Shown here: piece after piece, positions 7,698 to 16,688 of the stretch | How positions within the stretch are numbered: position 1 is the first letter of the stretch | Layout of the letters: every line of letters begins with the position of its first letter | NCBI GenBank assembly: GCA_963814975.1 | Contig: CAWFFB010000021.1 | Span: 62,001 to 126,000, forward strand | DNA from: CAVUXJ01 sp963814975 | GTDB taxonomy: Bacteria; Acidobacteriota; Vicinamibacteria; Vicinamibacterales; CAVVIG01 | DNA: 64,000 nt | Reading direction: 5' to 3' | Program-made: the position numbers and the translations under genes | The notes under the pieces: model-generated | What the model was told of the DNA's origin: nothing | The model's input: only the letters and a program-made list of their open reading frames with translations | Database searches by the model: none

Positions 7698-9323
7698 CTA
7701 TTCCGGCCCCGGCGCAAGGTGCGGCTGTAGCTCCGCGAAGGCCGGTCCCGGCACCACCACGCACAGTACGGCACCGTCAGGCGTCTCCACTCGGTACAGG
7801 GCGTCGTGGCGGTTCGCGAGGGCGCTGACGGCTTCCGCCGAGCCGCGATTCAGGAGCACGGCCAGCTGGTGAGGACGATGCGGGGGCGTGAAGTCCAGTT
7901 CGTGGAAGCGATCGGCATCGAGTTGAACGAGGTGCCACGGATTGCCGGAGATCGTGATGACCCGGCCCGATGAACGAGCCGTGCTGGCGCTCCAGGCGAC
8001 GGCCCGTAGAACGCAGTTGCCCCAGTAGTCCATGTCGAACTTCGCAAAGGCCCCGCGGGGCCCGCCAACCAGCTCGTTGAAGTAGACCGTTTCATTTGGA
8101 TGGAATCGTGCGTTGAACACGAGCACGTTGACGAGCCCCGCGATCAGCAACGCGGCCGCGCCTCGCCGCACCAGGGGACGGTGATGCTCCGAAAGCCACG
8201 CGGTCCATCCCGCCGCGGCGAGGACGACCAGGATCGGATAGATGAACAGCAGGTGGCGAACGCCGTCGTAGATGGTCGAGTCCTTGGCGATGACCAGAAA
8301 CACCGGAAAGGCGGCCATTGCCCAGAGCGCGGCGATCCGCGGCGACCACTGCCGATCGCGCGGGGCGACCGCAGACAGGATGGCCCCGGCGATGACGACA
8401 AGGGGAGTGGAAATGAGGAACCACCAGAGCGGGTAGTACCATGGGAGATTCGGCGCCGAATAGCTCCGTCCGTTGAACAGCACATACCCGCTCCACGAGT
8501 AATTCGAGGCGCCGAGCAGCGCTTTGAACGGTCGCGTGAGCGGTGCCCCCTGGGCCCACGGCCAGAAGACTGTACCGAGGAGCAGCACCGCTGAGGTGAC
8601 GACAGCCAGGTGTACCGCCGTGCGCCCTAGCTGGCGCCAGTTCATGTTGCGCTCGGAGATGGCAAACGCCATGACCAGCAGGCCCAGGTAGCCGACATAA
8701 ATCAGCGCCGCGGCCCGGACGTTGAGTGCGAGCGCCAGGGCGATGGCGATCTTGATCGCGCTCGTGCGCGAAAGGTACGGCCAGGTCGGCGAGATCGTCG
8801 AGAAATAGTAGAGGGCGACAACCGTCATCGCGGCAAACGGCAGATCCTTCGGGTTGTTCATCGAGTCGGCGAAGTACCTCGGCGAAACGGCCAGGAGGAG
8901 CATCGCCAGGATCCCCGCCCGGGTGCCGAACAGCCGTGCGGTGAGCCGTCCGCAGAACACGACACCGATCCAGCCAAAAATGGCGTTGATCGCGTGACGG
9001 ATCACATACCGATCTCCGGGCAGCCATCGCTCGACCGCCGCGCACAGGGTGTCGAAGAGACCGGAGTAGGAATTCCCTCCGTAGTCGTCGAAGGAGGAGC
9101 GGCTGCGAACGCCGCGGAGATACTCCCAGATCATCTCCCCATATCGGTGACGCGTTTTTTCATCCCACGTGACCCCGAAGTCGAACGAGGCCAGGACAAA
9201 CATCGGGAGGAGGCCTGCGGCGAGGATCACGAAGATCCACCAGGCAGTGTCATGCCGCCTGTCAGGCTGCTCTGGTGGACGAGTGCTGTGCGCCGCTGCT
9301 GACGTCAAGAACGGGTAACGCAT
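7698..9323 (-). CDS. GT39-family (ArnT/PMT-like) integral membrane glycosyltransferase
   Basis: Start ATG 9323 gives 541 residues. After the first membrane helix comes FDFGVTWDEKTRHRYGE, with the acidic residues expected in the catalytic first periplasmic loop of GT-C enzymes. About ten membrane helices follow, including FLVIAKDSTIYDGVRHLLFIYPILVVLAAAGW. The protein ends in a ~130-residue soluble domain (WGNCVLRAVAWSAS...). Such enzymes transfer a sugar from a polyprenyl-phosphate donor, consistent with the GT2 at 5.7 kb. Donor and acceptor unknown. A longer ORF to 9533 would overlap the divergent gene leader and is not needed. Confidence 0.82.
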   Translation of the reverse strand: MRYPFLTSAAAHSTRPPEQPDRRHDTAWWIFVILAAGLLPMFVLASFDFGVTWDEKTRHRYGEMIWEYLRGVRSRSSFDDYGGNSYSGLFDTLCAAVERWLPGDRYVIRHAINAIFGWIGVVFCGRLTARLFGTRAGILAMLLLAVSPRYFADSMNNPKDLPFAAMTVVALYYFSTISPTWPYLSRTSAIKIAIALALALNVRAAALIYVGYLGLLVMAFAISERNMNWRQLGRTAVHLAVVTSAVLLLGTVFWPWAQGAPLTRPFKALLGASNYSWSGYVLFNGRSYSAPNLPWYYPLWWFLISTPLVVIAGAILSAVAPRDRQWSPRIAALWAMAAFPVFLVIAKDSTIYDGVRHLLFIYPILVVLAAAGWTAWLSEHHRPLVRRGAAALLIAGLVNVLVFNARFHPNETVYFNELVGGPRGAFAKFDMDYWGNCVLRAVAWSASTARSSGRVITISGNPWHLVQLDADRFHELDFTPPHRPHQLAVLLNRGSAEAVSALANRHDALYRVETPDGAVLCVVVPGPAFAELQPHLAPGPE

Positions 9324-9466
9324 CTGGGGAGAAGCTGCTGATCCGACGCGCTGACTGCGGGTCGCGAGTAAGATACCCTGTCTACCGTGCGATTGACAGA
9401 GGCCGCCGGCCCCGTGAGCCGCAGCTGGACAAGGCAAGAAAAGCGCGGAGTTGGAGACGTGCAGCC

Positions 9467-10453
9467 GTGGGATCTCTCCCCATCGAAGGCCTGAAGTCCG
9501 ATCAGTCCGCCGGCGAGACCGCCGGCCGTCCATCCCGCCGACGTTGGCTGATCTCCCTCGCGGCAGTCGCCCTCGTGGCAGCTGTCGCCGCCCAGCTCTT
9601 CACGCGACCCGAGGAGCTGACGCATTTCCGGCGCCTGTCGGTCAGCGTGCTGTTGACGGCGGTGCTGGCTCAGTGCGTGTCGCAGCTTCTTTGGAACGCC
9701 GCAACGCTTCTGCCGCTCCGGACGTATGTGAAAGACATCGGGTTCTGGGAGCTGTTGATGTTGCGGACGGGAGGTTTCGTCGTGGGTAGCGTCGTTCCGG
9801 TGGCGGGCAATTTTGCCCTGCGCATGACCTATCTTCGACGTCGCGGCCTCTCGTACGCCGACTTCACCTGGGCGACCATCCTGAGCAATGTCATGCTTCT
9901 TTTTTCCGGGACAGTGCTCGCTTGTTTCGGAGTGGCCGTTCTGTGGGCCCTGGCCGGCACTCCTGAGGCTCCGGTCCTGCTTCTCACGGGGGGCGTCTTG
10001 GCCGTTGGTGTGGCGGCGCTGGTCGTCACCGCGCTCTTGCCACGCATTGGTGCCCATCCGCTGCTTCAGCGATGGCCCAGGCTTGCCGCGCTCAGTGATT
10101 TCAAGGCGAGCCGCCGGACGATGGCCTGGGTTTTGGCGCTCTCGCTGATTCGCCACGGCTTCAGTTTTCTCGCGTTCGGGATGCTGTATCAATCCCTGTC
10201 TCCGGCGTCGGGCGGATTTCTCACCGGCGGGTTGATCTACGCGATCAGCAGTCCCAGCAGGGTGGTGGCCATCACGCCGGGGAACAATATTGGACTCAAC
10301 GAGTGGGTGGTGGCGCTGATCGGGAAAGTGCTCTCCGTGGACCTGACAACGGGCTTGATCGTTGCGCTGGTGTTCCGGGGCGTCTCTCTCGCCGCTCAGG
10401 CGCTGGGTGTGATCATCGGGGCGACGTGGCTTGCCATCGGGGGGGCTCCCTGA
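9467..10453 (+). CDS. Lysylphosphatidylglycerol synthase TM region/UPF0104-like membrane protein
   Basis: This multi-spanning protein (about eight helices) carries GFVVGSVVPVAGNFALRMTYLRRRGLSY and a late GNNIGLNEW motif, typical of the UPF0104/AglD-like family. Relatives include the flippase part of MprF and membrane proteins in glycan loci. I chose GTG 9467, preceded by GGAG at 9453-9456, giving 328 residues; an ATG at 9275 would overlap the divergent GT39 start. No soluble MprF synthase domain is present. Role probably in lipid-linked substrate movement or membrane modification, not proven. Confidence 0.7.
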   Translation: MGSLPIEGLKSDQSAGETAGRPSRRRWLISLAAVALVAAVAAQLFTRPEELTHFRRLSVSVLLTAVLAQCVSQLLWNAATLLPLRTYVKDIGFWELLMLRTGGFVVGSVVPVAGNFALRMTYLRRRGLSYADFTWATILSNVMLLFSGTVLACFGVAVLWALAGTPEAPVLLLTGGVLAVGVAALVVTALLPRIGAHPLLQRWPRLAALSDFKASRRTMAWVLALSLIRHGFSFLAFGMLYQSLSPASGGFLTGGLIYAISSPSRVVAITPGNNIGLNEWVVALIGKVLSVDLTTGLIVALVFRGVSLAAQALGVIIGATWLAIGGAP

Positions 10454-10465
10454 TCGCGGCCTGGC

Positions 10466-11251
10466 TCAGCTTTTTGTTCCGATGTGATAGGGCAGAAACT
10501 CACCGTCCGCGCCTTGCGCAGCCTGGGGCGGAGCGCATACGGTCCTGATGCTGAACCCGGCTTCCGCGAGCGTGGTAGCGAAGTCTTGTCCGAATTCCCA
10601 CAGGTGGCCGTAACCGTAGAAAGTTTCGCTCCGGTCCGGGCGGCTCTCTGGGAGGTGCTCGGTCTGCGGGACGGCGACGATGCTGGCGCCTCCGGGTTTG
10701 AGAATCCGGTAGAGTTCCTGGATCGCCTTCCGGTAGTCTCGGACGTGCTCCAGGGTATGACAGCAGATGACGACGTCCACCGAGGCATCCGGGAGTTGAA
10801 TGTTGGTGAGATCGGAAACCACGTCACTGTCCTTGTATCGATCGACCGTCAGGTAGGTCACGTCCGGAAACCGTTCGAAGTATTTTCGCGTGCATTTCGC
10901 CGCTCCCGCGTCCGCAACCGTCATCGCCTTTCCCGACGAGAAGTCCACGTGGTCGCCCAGGATTCGAAGGAGCGATCGCGTGCGATGGTTGGATCGGCAG
11001 TGCAGGCAGATGTCATCCGCGCGGAACGCGTGCACGGAGATCGCTGTCGCGTACCCGAACCGCCGGCTGGCCTTCCCGCAGACATTGCAGATCGCATTGG
11101 ATCTGGGCCGGATCCGGTCGGCAACGGTGAGACCGCCGTTCAGCATGCGAGCGAGAATGTTCGTGGGCAGCGAAAGAGGATGGCTGTAGACAGCCGCCGG
11201 CGACCGTGGATGAAGGAAGACCAGGAGGCCGAGCTTCACTTGCTTGAGCAT
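10466..11251 (-). CDS. Class I SAM-dependent methyltransferase with N-terminal zinc-ribbon-like motif
   Basis: Residues ~54-85 hold CNVCG and CLHCRS, two Cys pairs that look like a metal-binding ribbon. The methyltransferase core then has VADAGAAKCTRKYFE, DVVICCHTLEHVRDYRKAIQE (post-motif II) and RILKPGGASIVAVP (motif III). The GxGxG of motif I is degenerate (DAGAAK). Target probably a sugar or glycolipid, by context. Converges on the UPF0104-like gene with only 12 bp between stops. Intact, 261 residues. Confidence 0.8.
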   Translation of the reverse strand: MLKQVKLGLLVFLHPRSPAAVYSHPLSLPTNILARMLNGGLTVADRIRPRSNAICNVCGKASRRFGYATAISVHAFRADDICLHCRSNHRTRSLLRILGDHVDFSSGKAMTVADAGAAKCTRKYFERFPDVTYLTVDRYKDSDVVSDLTNIQLPDASVDVVICCHTLEHVRDYRKAIQELYRILKPGGASIVAVPQTEHLPESRPDRSETFYGYGHLWEFGQDFATTLAEAGFSIRTVCAPPQAAQGADGEFLPYHIGTKS

Positions 11252-11358
11252 CGTCTATGGCCGGCGCGGCGCGGCGAACGATGATCCTGGCAACGCGGGC
11301 ATTATCTTACAGTCGGATTGCTGACGCCAGGAGGAAGGTCTTCCCCTGACGATCGTCG

Positions 11359-12269
11359 ATGAGCCACCGATCTCTCGCACTCCCGGCGATTTCAGTTATC
11401 ATTCCCTTCCGGAACGCTCGAGGGCAGTTGCCCACGATCGTCGATGCCCTGAAGCGTCAGACGCTGGATCAGTCCAGGTTCGAGGTCATCTGGATCGACG
11501 ATGCCTCCCGGGACGGGGAGGGGATTGGCTCCGAGAGTGTCTGCTTCCGGGTTGGCAGCTCCTCGTTCAGCCGAAATCGACGGGCTCGTATGCGGCACGC
11601 AACACCGGCCTGCGAACGGCGGTGGGCGACAATGTGGCGTTCACGGATGTCGACTGTCGCCCCGATGAGCAGTGGCTTGAACAGGGCCTCGCGGCGCTCA
11701 GCGCGTCGCCGCGCGTCGCGGGCCGGATTCATCTCGAATTGTCGCGGGACCCTTCGATCGCCGAGCTCGTCGATGCGAGCAGGTTCCTTCGCCAGCGTCA
11801 GTACGTCCAGGAGGGCTTTGCCGCGACCGCCAATCTTTTTGTTCGCCGGGACGTGTTCGACCTCGTGGGGGGGTTCGACGAGCACCTGCAGTCAGGTGGC
11901 GACCACGAATTCGGCTGGCGATGCTCCCGGGCGGGGCTTCCGATCGTGTATGCGGAGCATGTTGTCGTCGCACACCCGGCACGGGCGTCGCTTCGGGAGC
12001 TGCTTCGGAAGGGTGAGCGGGTCGGATACGGAATCGGCCAAATCGTTCGGCGGCGGGGCATGTCGGCAGGAGCGCTCGCCCGGAGCGGTTTCGATCGGCT
12101 GACGCTCGTACGGAAGCGGCCCCTCGACGAACGACGCATCCGGACGGTCGGTCTGACCAGGTCGGTTCTCGTCACCGCTGTTCATCTCCTGTTACTGGTC
12201 GCGACGATTCTTGGTTGTCTGAAGGGCCTTGTTGCGCATGAATCTTCCCAGCTTTTCCCTGGTCATTGA
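11359..12269 (+). CDS. GT2 family glycosyltransferase (frameshifted)
   Basis: The start MSHRSLALPAISVIIPFRN and IWIDDASRDG are typical GT2 beginnings. The frame then changes at 11510-11523 inside GGGGAGGGG; reading on in the other frame restores DWLRE...GSYAARNTGLRTAVGDNVAFTDVDCRP (the DxD region), GGFDEHLQSGGDHEFGWRC and a C-terminal hydrophobic helix. A single missing G would join the parts into ~303 residues. Its 3' end overlaps the next GT2 by about 30 bp, suggesting coupled translation. Confidence 0.82.
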
Positions 12270-13272
12270 GACGGCCAATCTTTCAATGGCGGAGCTCGAC
12301 GGCTTGCGGGGCACGCTCGAGTCGATGTCCGCTCAGTCGGTGCCCATTCAGGGCGCCGCGGAAGTGTTTCTTGTCGACAGCGGGGATGTGCCGGAAGAGG
12401 TTCTTCAGAGCATGTTGAGCGCGTATCCCTGGATCCGCGCGATCCGGCTTCCTGGGACCGTCGGCTACGAGGAGCTCAAGATGGCCGGCGCGAATGCGTC
12501 CACCGGCGAGGTGGTCATTTTCGCGGATGGCGATTGCTACTATGAGCCGCAATGGCTCGAGGCGATGCTCGCGCCTTTTGTCGACCCTTCCGTTCACGTC
12601 GTCGGCGGCGCAACGGAGATCGATCCGACCGGGGCTTTCGGGCTCGGGTCGGCCGTGGCGTTCAGCTTTCCAGACCGGCAGCTGTCGAGTGGCCCGTACA
12701 GGACCGACAGGTACCACCTCAACAACGTGGCGTTTCGACGGTCGCTGCTGGAGAGCTTTCCCATTCCGTCGCGGCGACGCTGCTATCGAATGGGTGCGTT
12801 GCATGCCGCGATTCTCCGGGGCTCCGGCTACACCATCTGGCGGCAGCCTTTGGCAGGCGCTCGACACACGCCTCCGAATGGGTTTTCACACTTCATGTGG
12901 CGGTTTCTGATGTTCGGGCACGACGGGATCGTCGTGCCACGCCTGATTGCCGCCGAAACCCGGACGCTGGGCCTGCCGCCCGAGGAAAGCCAAAGGACGC
13001 TCAATCTCCTGCGCCGCTGGGTCGTGCAATCAACGGCAAAGCTCGCCAAGGAATTGCGCCGCCAGCCTTCTCGCGTCGTGAGCCTGCCGATCGTCGTGAT
13101 GGTTATCGGGGCGGCGGCCGCATTCCAGGCGGCGGGGGCGCTGGGGGGGCTCGTAGCTTCGAAGCGGTTGCTGGAGGCCATGCCGGAGGACATGCTGCGG
13201 GCGAGCACCTGCGAGCCCGATGACGCGATGTCGCGCCCTCCGCTGCTGGGAACGCCGGCAAGGAAGGTCTAG
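12238..13272 (+). CDS. GT2-like glycosyltransferase
   Basis: The fold is read from FSLVIETANLS, VFLVDSGD, ANASTGEVVIFADGDCYYEPQWLEAM (acidic DGD in place of DxD) and GATEIDPTGAF, then NNVAFRRSLL and FLMFGHDGIV. Two weak hydrophobic segments occur near the C-terminus (~285-315), suggesting membrane association. Start ATG 12238 (345 residues) overlaps the previous GT2 gene. It lacks a recognisable ED/xDxxLxxR pair, so it may be a divergent or non-canonical member. Acceptor unknown. Confidence 0.75.
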   Translation: MNLPSFSLVIETANLSMAELDGLRGTLESMSAQSVPIQGAAEVFLVDSGDVPEEVLQSMLSAYPWIRAIRLPGTVGYEELKMAGANASTGEVVIFADGDCYYEPQWLEAMLAPFVDPSVHVVGGATEIDPTGAFGLGSAVAFSFPDRQLSSGPYRTDRYHLNNVAFRRSLLESFPIPSRRRCYRMGALHAAILRGSGYTIWRQPLAGARHTPPNGFSHFMWRFLMFGHDGIVVPRLIAAETRTLGLPPEESQRTLNLLRRWVVQSTAKLAKELRRQPSRVVSLPIVVMVIGAAAAFQAAGALGGLVASKRLLEAMPEDMLRASTCEPDDAMSRPPLLGTPARKV

Positions 13273-13291
13273 CGCTCGCTGAGCGCGCCGG

Positions 13292-13729
13292 CTAGCGCTT
13301 CTCAGGATGCTTCTGGCGCCACTCGTCGCTGGCCTGAATCCCCGCCGTCACCTTCTGGCGCGCCGCGGCATCGTCGGCTCCGGCAAGCCGTTCGGCCAGG
13401 TAGACATCGAACAGCCAGGCGCCGATGCCCTCGAAGTCCGGGTGCTTGTCGATCCAGAGTCCTTCAGGCCTCTTCAAGCCCTCGTCCGACTGATAAAACG
13501 AGTGCAGCCACTGTCCGGCCGCGATCATGTCGTGCCGGCGGTCGCGCACGGCGTCCACGACAAGCTTCGCGGCGCGCCGATCCACACGCTGCTGCAGTTC
13601 TGCCGGATCGATCCTCGTCCGCTCCAGTTCGGATCGGAGATCCCGATTGTTCAGGTACTGCACGCAGACAGTCACTCCCAGCACCGCGACCGCGCTGAGC
13701 CAGATACGCTGGCGCGTCTTCTCGTTCAT
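13292..13729 (-). CDS. Membrane-anchored hypothetical protein
   Basis: A 145-residue protein with one N-terminal membrane segment (IWLSAVAVLGVTVCVQYL, ~9-27), a short coiled segment and a soluble helical domain with QWLHSFYQSDEGLKRPEGLW. I do not recognise the family. It lies between a convergent GT2 gene and a membrane glycosyltransferase on the same strand. The signal-anchor topology puts most of it outside the cytoplasm. Confidence 0.6.
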   Translation of the reverse strand: MNEKTRQRIWLSAVAVLGVTVCVQYLNNRDLRSELERTRIDPAELQQRVDRRAAKLVVDAVRDRRHDMIAAGQWLHSFYQSDEGLKRPEGLWIDKHPDFEGIGAWLFDVYLAERLAGADDAAARQKVTAGIQASDEWRQKHPEKR

Positions 13730-13810
13730 GGATTCCTCTTCTGCACGGGCCCCCGTGCACCGTGCGTCGCCTGATCCTACACAATTGCCGGGAGCCGCCG
13801 TGTCCCATCC

Positions 13811-15191
13811 TCAGCCCTCGACCTTGCGGTACACCACGTCCCCCGTCGGGGTGATGACGCCGATCCAGGGCGACGCGGGGTCGATGCGACCGCCAAGAAT
13901 CTTGTAGATGTACGCTGGATCGCTGGTCTTGGGGAGCGCGAATTCCGTCACGATCTCCCGCATGGGCTGTCCCATGCTCGCGATCTTGCGCGAGGCTTCC
14001 ACCAGGACGCCGTACTCCGGCAGCCTGTGCATCGTGGCCGCGAAGCGCAGGCGTGCCGGCACGAGCGCAACCGCCCCAACAAGCAGCGCGATGCCAACGA
14101 CAGGGGCCAGGCGATGGGATGATGGGGGCGTGACAGCCAGCACAATCGTCAGGACCGACGCGGGCATCAGCGACAGATAGTAATAGTTGTCCAGATCGTC
14201 GAGAAACAGCGCGTAGCCGACGAGGGCCGCGATCTGAGGCAGCAGCGTGATGGTCAAGAGCGTCGGATCGCGGCGGTACCGGACAGCGACCACCCCTGCA
14301 CTTGCGAGCAGTGCCCACCCGAGAAAAGTCACGCGCCACGGAGCGCCTTCGATGAAGGTGAACGCGGTGGCATAGCCGCTCACGCTCTTGCCGAACTCCG
14401 GCAGGGCGCTGCCCGTGACAATGCGCAGCACGCTGCCCGTCACGGCGCCCATCGCGCTGTCGTCGAATCGATGCAACAGTTGATAGGCGAGGTACGGCAG
14501 CTGAAGGACCGCCACGACGGCCGCGATGATCCACGCGTTGCGCATCATGGTGCGCCGATCGCGCTCGGACGAACGGATCGACGAGAAGGGCAGCGAAGAC
14601 GCTTGCCGCGACGAAGATCGCGCCGGTATACGCGTGCACCGCGATCCACGCCAGCGCCGCGGTGAGCGCGACGCGCATCGCCGACTTCCGGGGCCAGTCC
14701 AGCAAGACCAGGGCGGTTACCGCCTTGGCCAGCGTCGATCCGAGGACCGGATTCCAGACGAGCGCAGACAGGCACACATCGTATGCGGCCGTGGCCAGCA
14801 CAACCACCGCTGTGACCGCGATCCAGACTGACCGCGTGCGATGCCAGATCGCGGCGAGCAGAAGCGTGTCGGCGGCGGACTGGAGAATCGCCTGGCCGAT
14901 GCCGCCCGCATGCGGCATGTTCTGGTACCACGGTCCGACGAGGACGCGAATCGCCCACAGGATCCAGTAGAACGCCGGGCCGATCGTGTAGCCGCCGACG
15001 TGCGTGGCAGGTCCCACGAGCGGCAGGTCGGTGAACGGACGAAGGGCGATCGTCCAGTCCCGGATCTGGTCGCCGAGCAGCCAGAAGTGTGTGCTGATCC
15101 CGCGAACGCGGACGATCAACGTGAACGCGAACGCGACACCGAGAAGCGTGACCCGCAGGGCACCGCTCCATTTGTGCAAGCCTGGGTTCAT
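13811..15191 (-). CDS. GT39-like polytopic membrane glycosyltransferase (frameshifted)
   Basis: From ATG 15191 the protein has a first helix, then STHFWLLGDQIRDWTIALRPFTDLP, an acidic first loop typical of GT-C enzymes, and several helices. The frame changes near 14550. The second part begins AWIIAAVVAVLQLPYLAYQLLHRFDD, continues through more helices and ends in a soluble tail with YIYKILGGRIDPASPW. Total ~460 residues. No homologue can be named. It resembles the PMT/ArnT group in general layout only. Confidence 0.68.
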
Positions 15192-15551
15192 GCGGCTGTG
15201 TGCGCCGCATCTTAACAGTCCGTGGTGACGCCCTGCCATCTGCTACGATGCCATGTGCGCTCGAACGACTCACTGGTGGGTTTGCCGACCCTGGTAGCCG
15301 CGCCTGGCACAATCGGGCGCGATTGGTGGCGAATTGGCGGCGCGCTTGAGTCGGGCAGCGGGATTTCGGAACGTCCTGGCCCACGCTGCGATCAGCTCGA
15401 CATGGTCCGCGTCTTCCGGCCCGCGAAGGACGGTCCGGCCGATCTACGCGCGTTGCTGGCGGCGCTGCGGAATCGACCGGGTTAGCTCGGTTCCGAATCC
15501 CATCCCCGTGGTACAATCCGCCCTCTCCTCGAAGCGTATCGGGAGTCTTAG
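15192..15551. other. Intergenic region upstream of gmd
   Basis: These 360 bases hold no convincing gene. They separate the divergent membrane glycosyltransferase and gmd, so two promoters are expected. On the plus strand an extended -10-like TGGTACAAT lies at 15509-15517. I see no palindromes or repeats of note. Confidence 0.4.
15509..15517 (+). promoter_or_regulatory. Candidate extended -10 promoter element of gmd
   Basis: TG-G-TACAAT fits the extended -10 pattern of sigma-70 type promoters and lies about 35 bases before the gmd TTG start. No good -35 hexamer is visible. Assignment is by pattern only. Confidence 0.3.
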
Positions 15552-16544
15552 TTGGCCAAACGCGCATTCATTACCGGCATTACCGGACAGGACGGGTCGT
15601 ACCTCGCGGAGCTCCTCCTCGAGAAGGGGTACGAGGTGTTCGGCATGGTCCGCCGCTCGAGCACGCCGGCAACCTGGCGCATTGCGCACCTGCTGGATCG
15701 GCTCACGTTGAAGCCGGCCGATCTGCTGGATCAGTTGTCGCTCCTGCGGCTGATCGACGAGGTGCGGCCGCACGAAGTCTACAATCTGGCGGCCATGTCG
15801 TTCGTGCCGGCTTCCTGGGATCAGCCGGTGCTGACCGGCGAGTTCAACTCGCAGGGGGTGACCCGCATGCTCGACGCGATCCGCCACGTCGATCCCGCCA
15901 TCCGGTTCTACCAGGCCTCCTCGAGCGAGATGTTCGGCAAGGTCCGCGAGGTGCCGCAGACCGAGTTGACGCCGTTCTACCCGCGCAGCCCGTACGGCGT
16001 CTCCAAGGTGTTCGCGCACTACATCACGGTGAACTACCGGGAAAGCTACGGGTTGTTCGCGGTGTCGGGGATGCTCTTCAACCACGAGTCGCCCCGGCGC
16101 GGCCTCGAGTTCGTGACGCGCAAGGTGACCGACGGCGCCGCACGGATCAAGCTGGGGCTGGCGGACACGCTGTCGATCGGCAACCTGGATGCCCATCGCG
16201 ACTGGGGATTCGCCGGCGACTACGTCGTCGCCATGTGGATGATGCTGCAGCAGGATCGCCCGGACGACTACGTGGTCGCCACCGGTGTGAGTCACTCGGT
16301 GCGTGAGCTGATCGAGGTCGCATTTGCCCATGCCGGCCTCGATTGGCAGGAGCACGTCCGCGTCGATCCGGCGCTGCTGCGGCCCGCCGAGGTCGAGCAT
16401 CTGCTCGGCGACGCGTCGAAAGCGCGCGCGCAGCTCGGATGGACCCCGGCCGTCGACTTCAAGCAGCTCGTCGAGATGATGGTGGACGCCGACGTCGCGC
16501 GTCTGGGCGCCGCCGCACCGGTCGAGCAGCTGCCGGTGCGATAG
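15552..16544 (+). CDS. gmd: GDP-mannose 4,6-dehydratase
   Basis: Gmd converts GDP-D-mannose to GDP-4-keto-6-deoxy-D-mannose with tightly bound NADP. Signatures: FITGITGQDGSYLAELLL (residues 6-23), PHEVYNLAAMSFV, SSSEMFGKV (123-131), active-site YGVSK (148-152) and NHESPRRG. The TTG at 15552 is the only start that keeps the N-terminal strand. 330 residues, near the family norm. It would feed the Fcl-like reductase at 23.6-24.6 kb or an alternative GDP-deoxysugar branch. Intact. Confidence 0.93.
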   Translation: MAKRAFITGITGQDGSYLAELLLEKGYEVFGMVRRSSTPATWRIAHLLDRLTLKPADLLDQLSLLRLIDEVRPHEVYNLAAMSFVPASWDQPVLTGEFNSQGVTRMLDAIRHVDPAIRFYQASSSEMFGKVREVPQTELTPFYPRSPYGVSKVFAHYITVNYRESYGLFAVSGMLFNHESPRRGLEFVTRKVTDGAARIKLGLADTLSIGNLDAHRDWGFAGDYVVAMWMMLQQDRPDDYVVATGVSHSVRELIEVAFAHAGLDWQEHVRVDPALLRPAEVEHLLGDASKARAQLGWTPAVDFKQLVEMMVDADVARLGAAAPVEQLPVR

Positions 16545-16596
16545 CCATCCCACGGTTTCTTCTCTGCGATAATCCAAGACCGCAAGGATTACGTGG

Positions 16597-16633
16597 TCTT
16601 CCGGCTTCAGCCGCCTGCGGGAGCGCCGGAAGA
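16597..16633. repeat. Hairpin between gmd and UDP-sugar dehydrogenase
   Basis: TCTTCCGGC (16597-16605) and GCCGGAAGA (16625-16633) form a perfect 9-bp stem with a 19-base loop containing TTCAGCCG. It lacks a T-run, so it may be an extragenic palindrome or a weak terminator. Confidence 0.5.
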
Positions 16634-16688
16634 GGCTGTGAAGAACTCGCCTGCGCCTGCGCTACGATAACAGAGGGATTACAACACA

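Noticed and set aside
15444..16577. 377-residue minus-strand ORF opposite gmd
   Set aside because: Antisense shadow: gmd motifs are complete on the other strand and the minus-strand protein is compositionally biased (R, H, Q).
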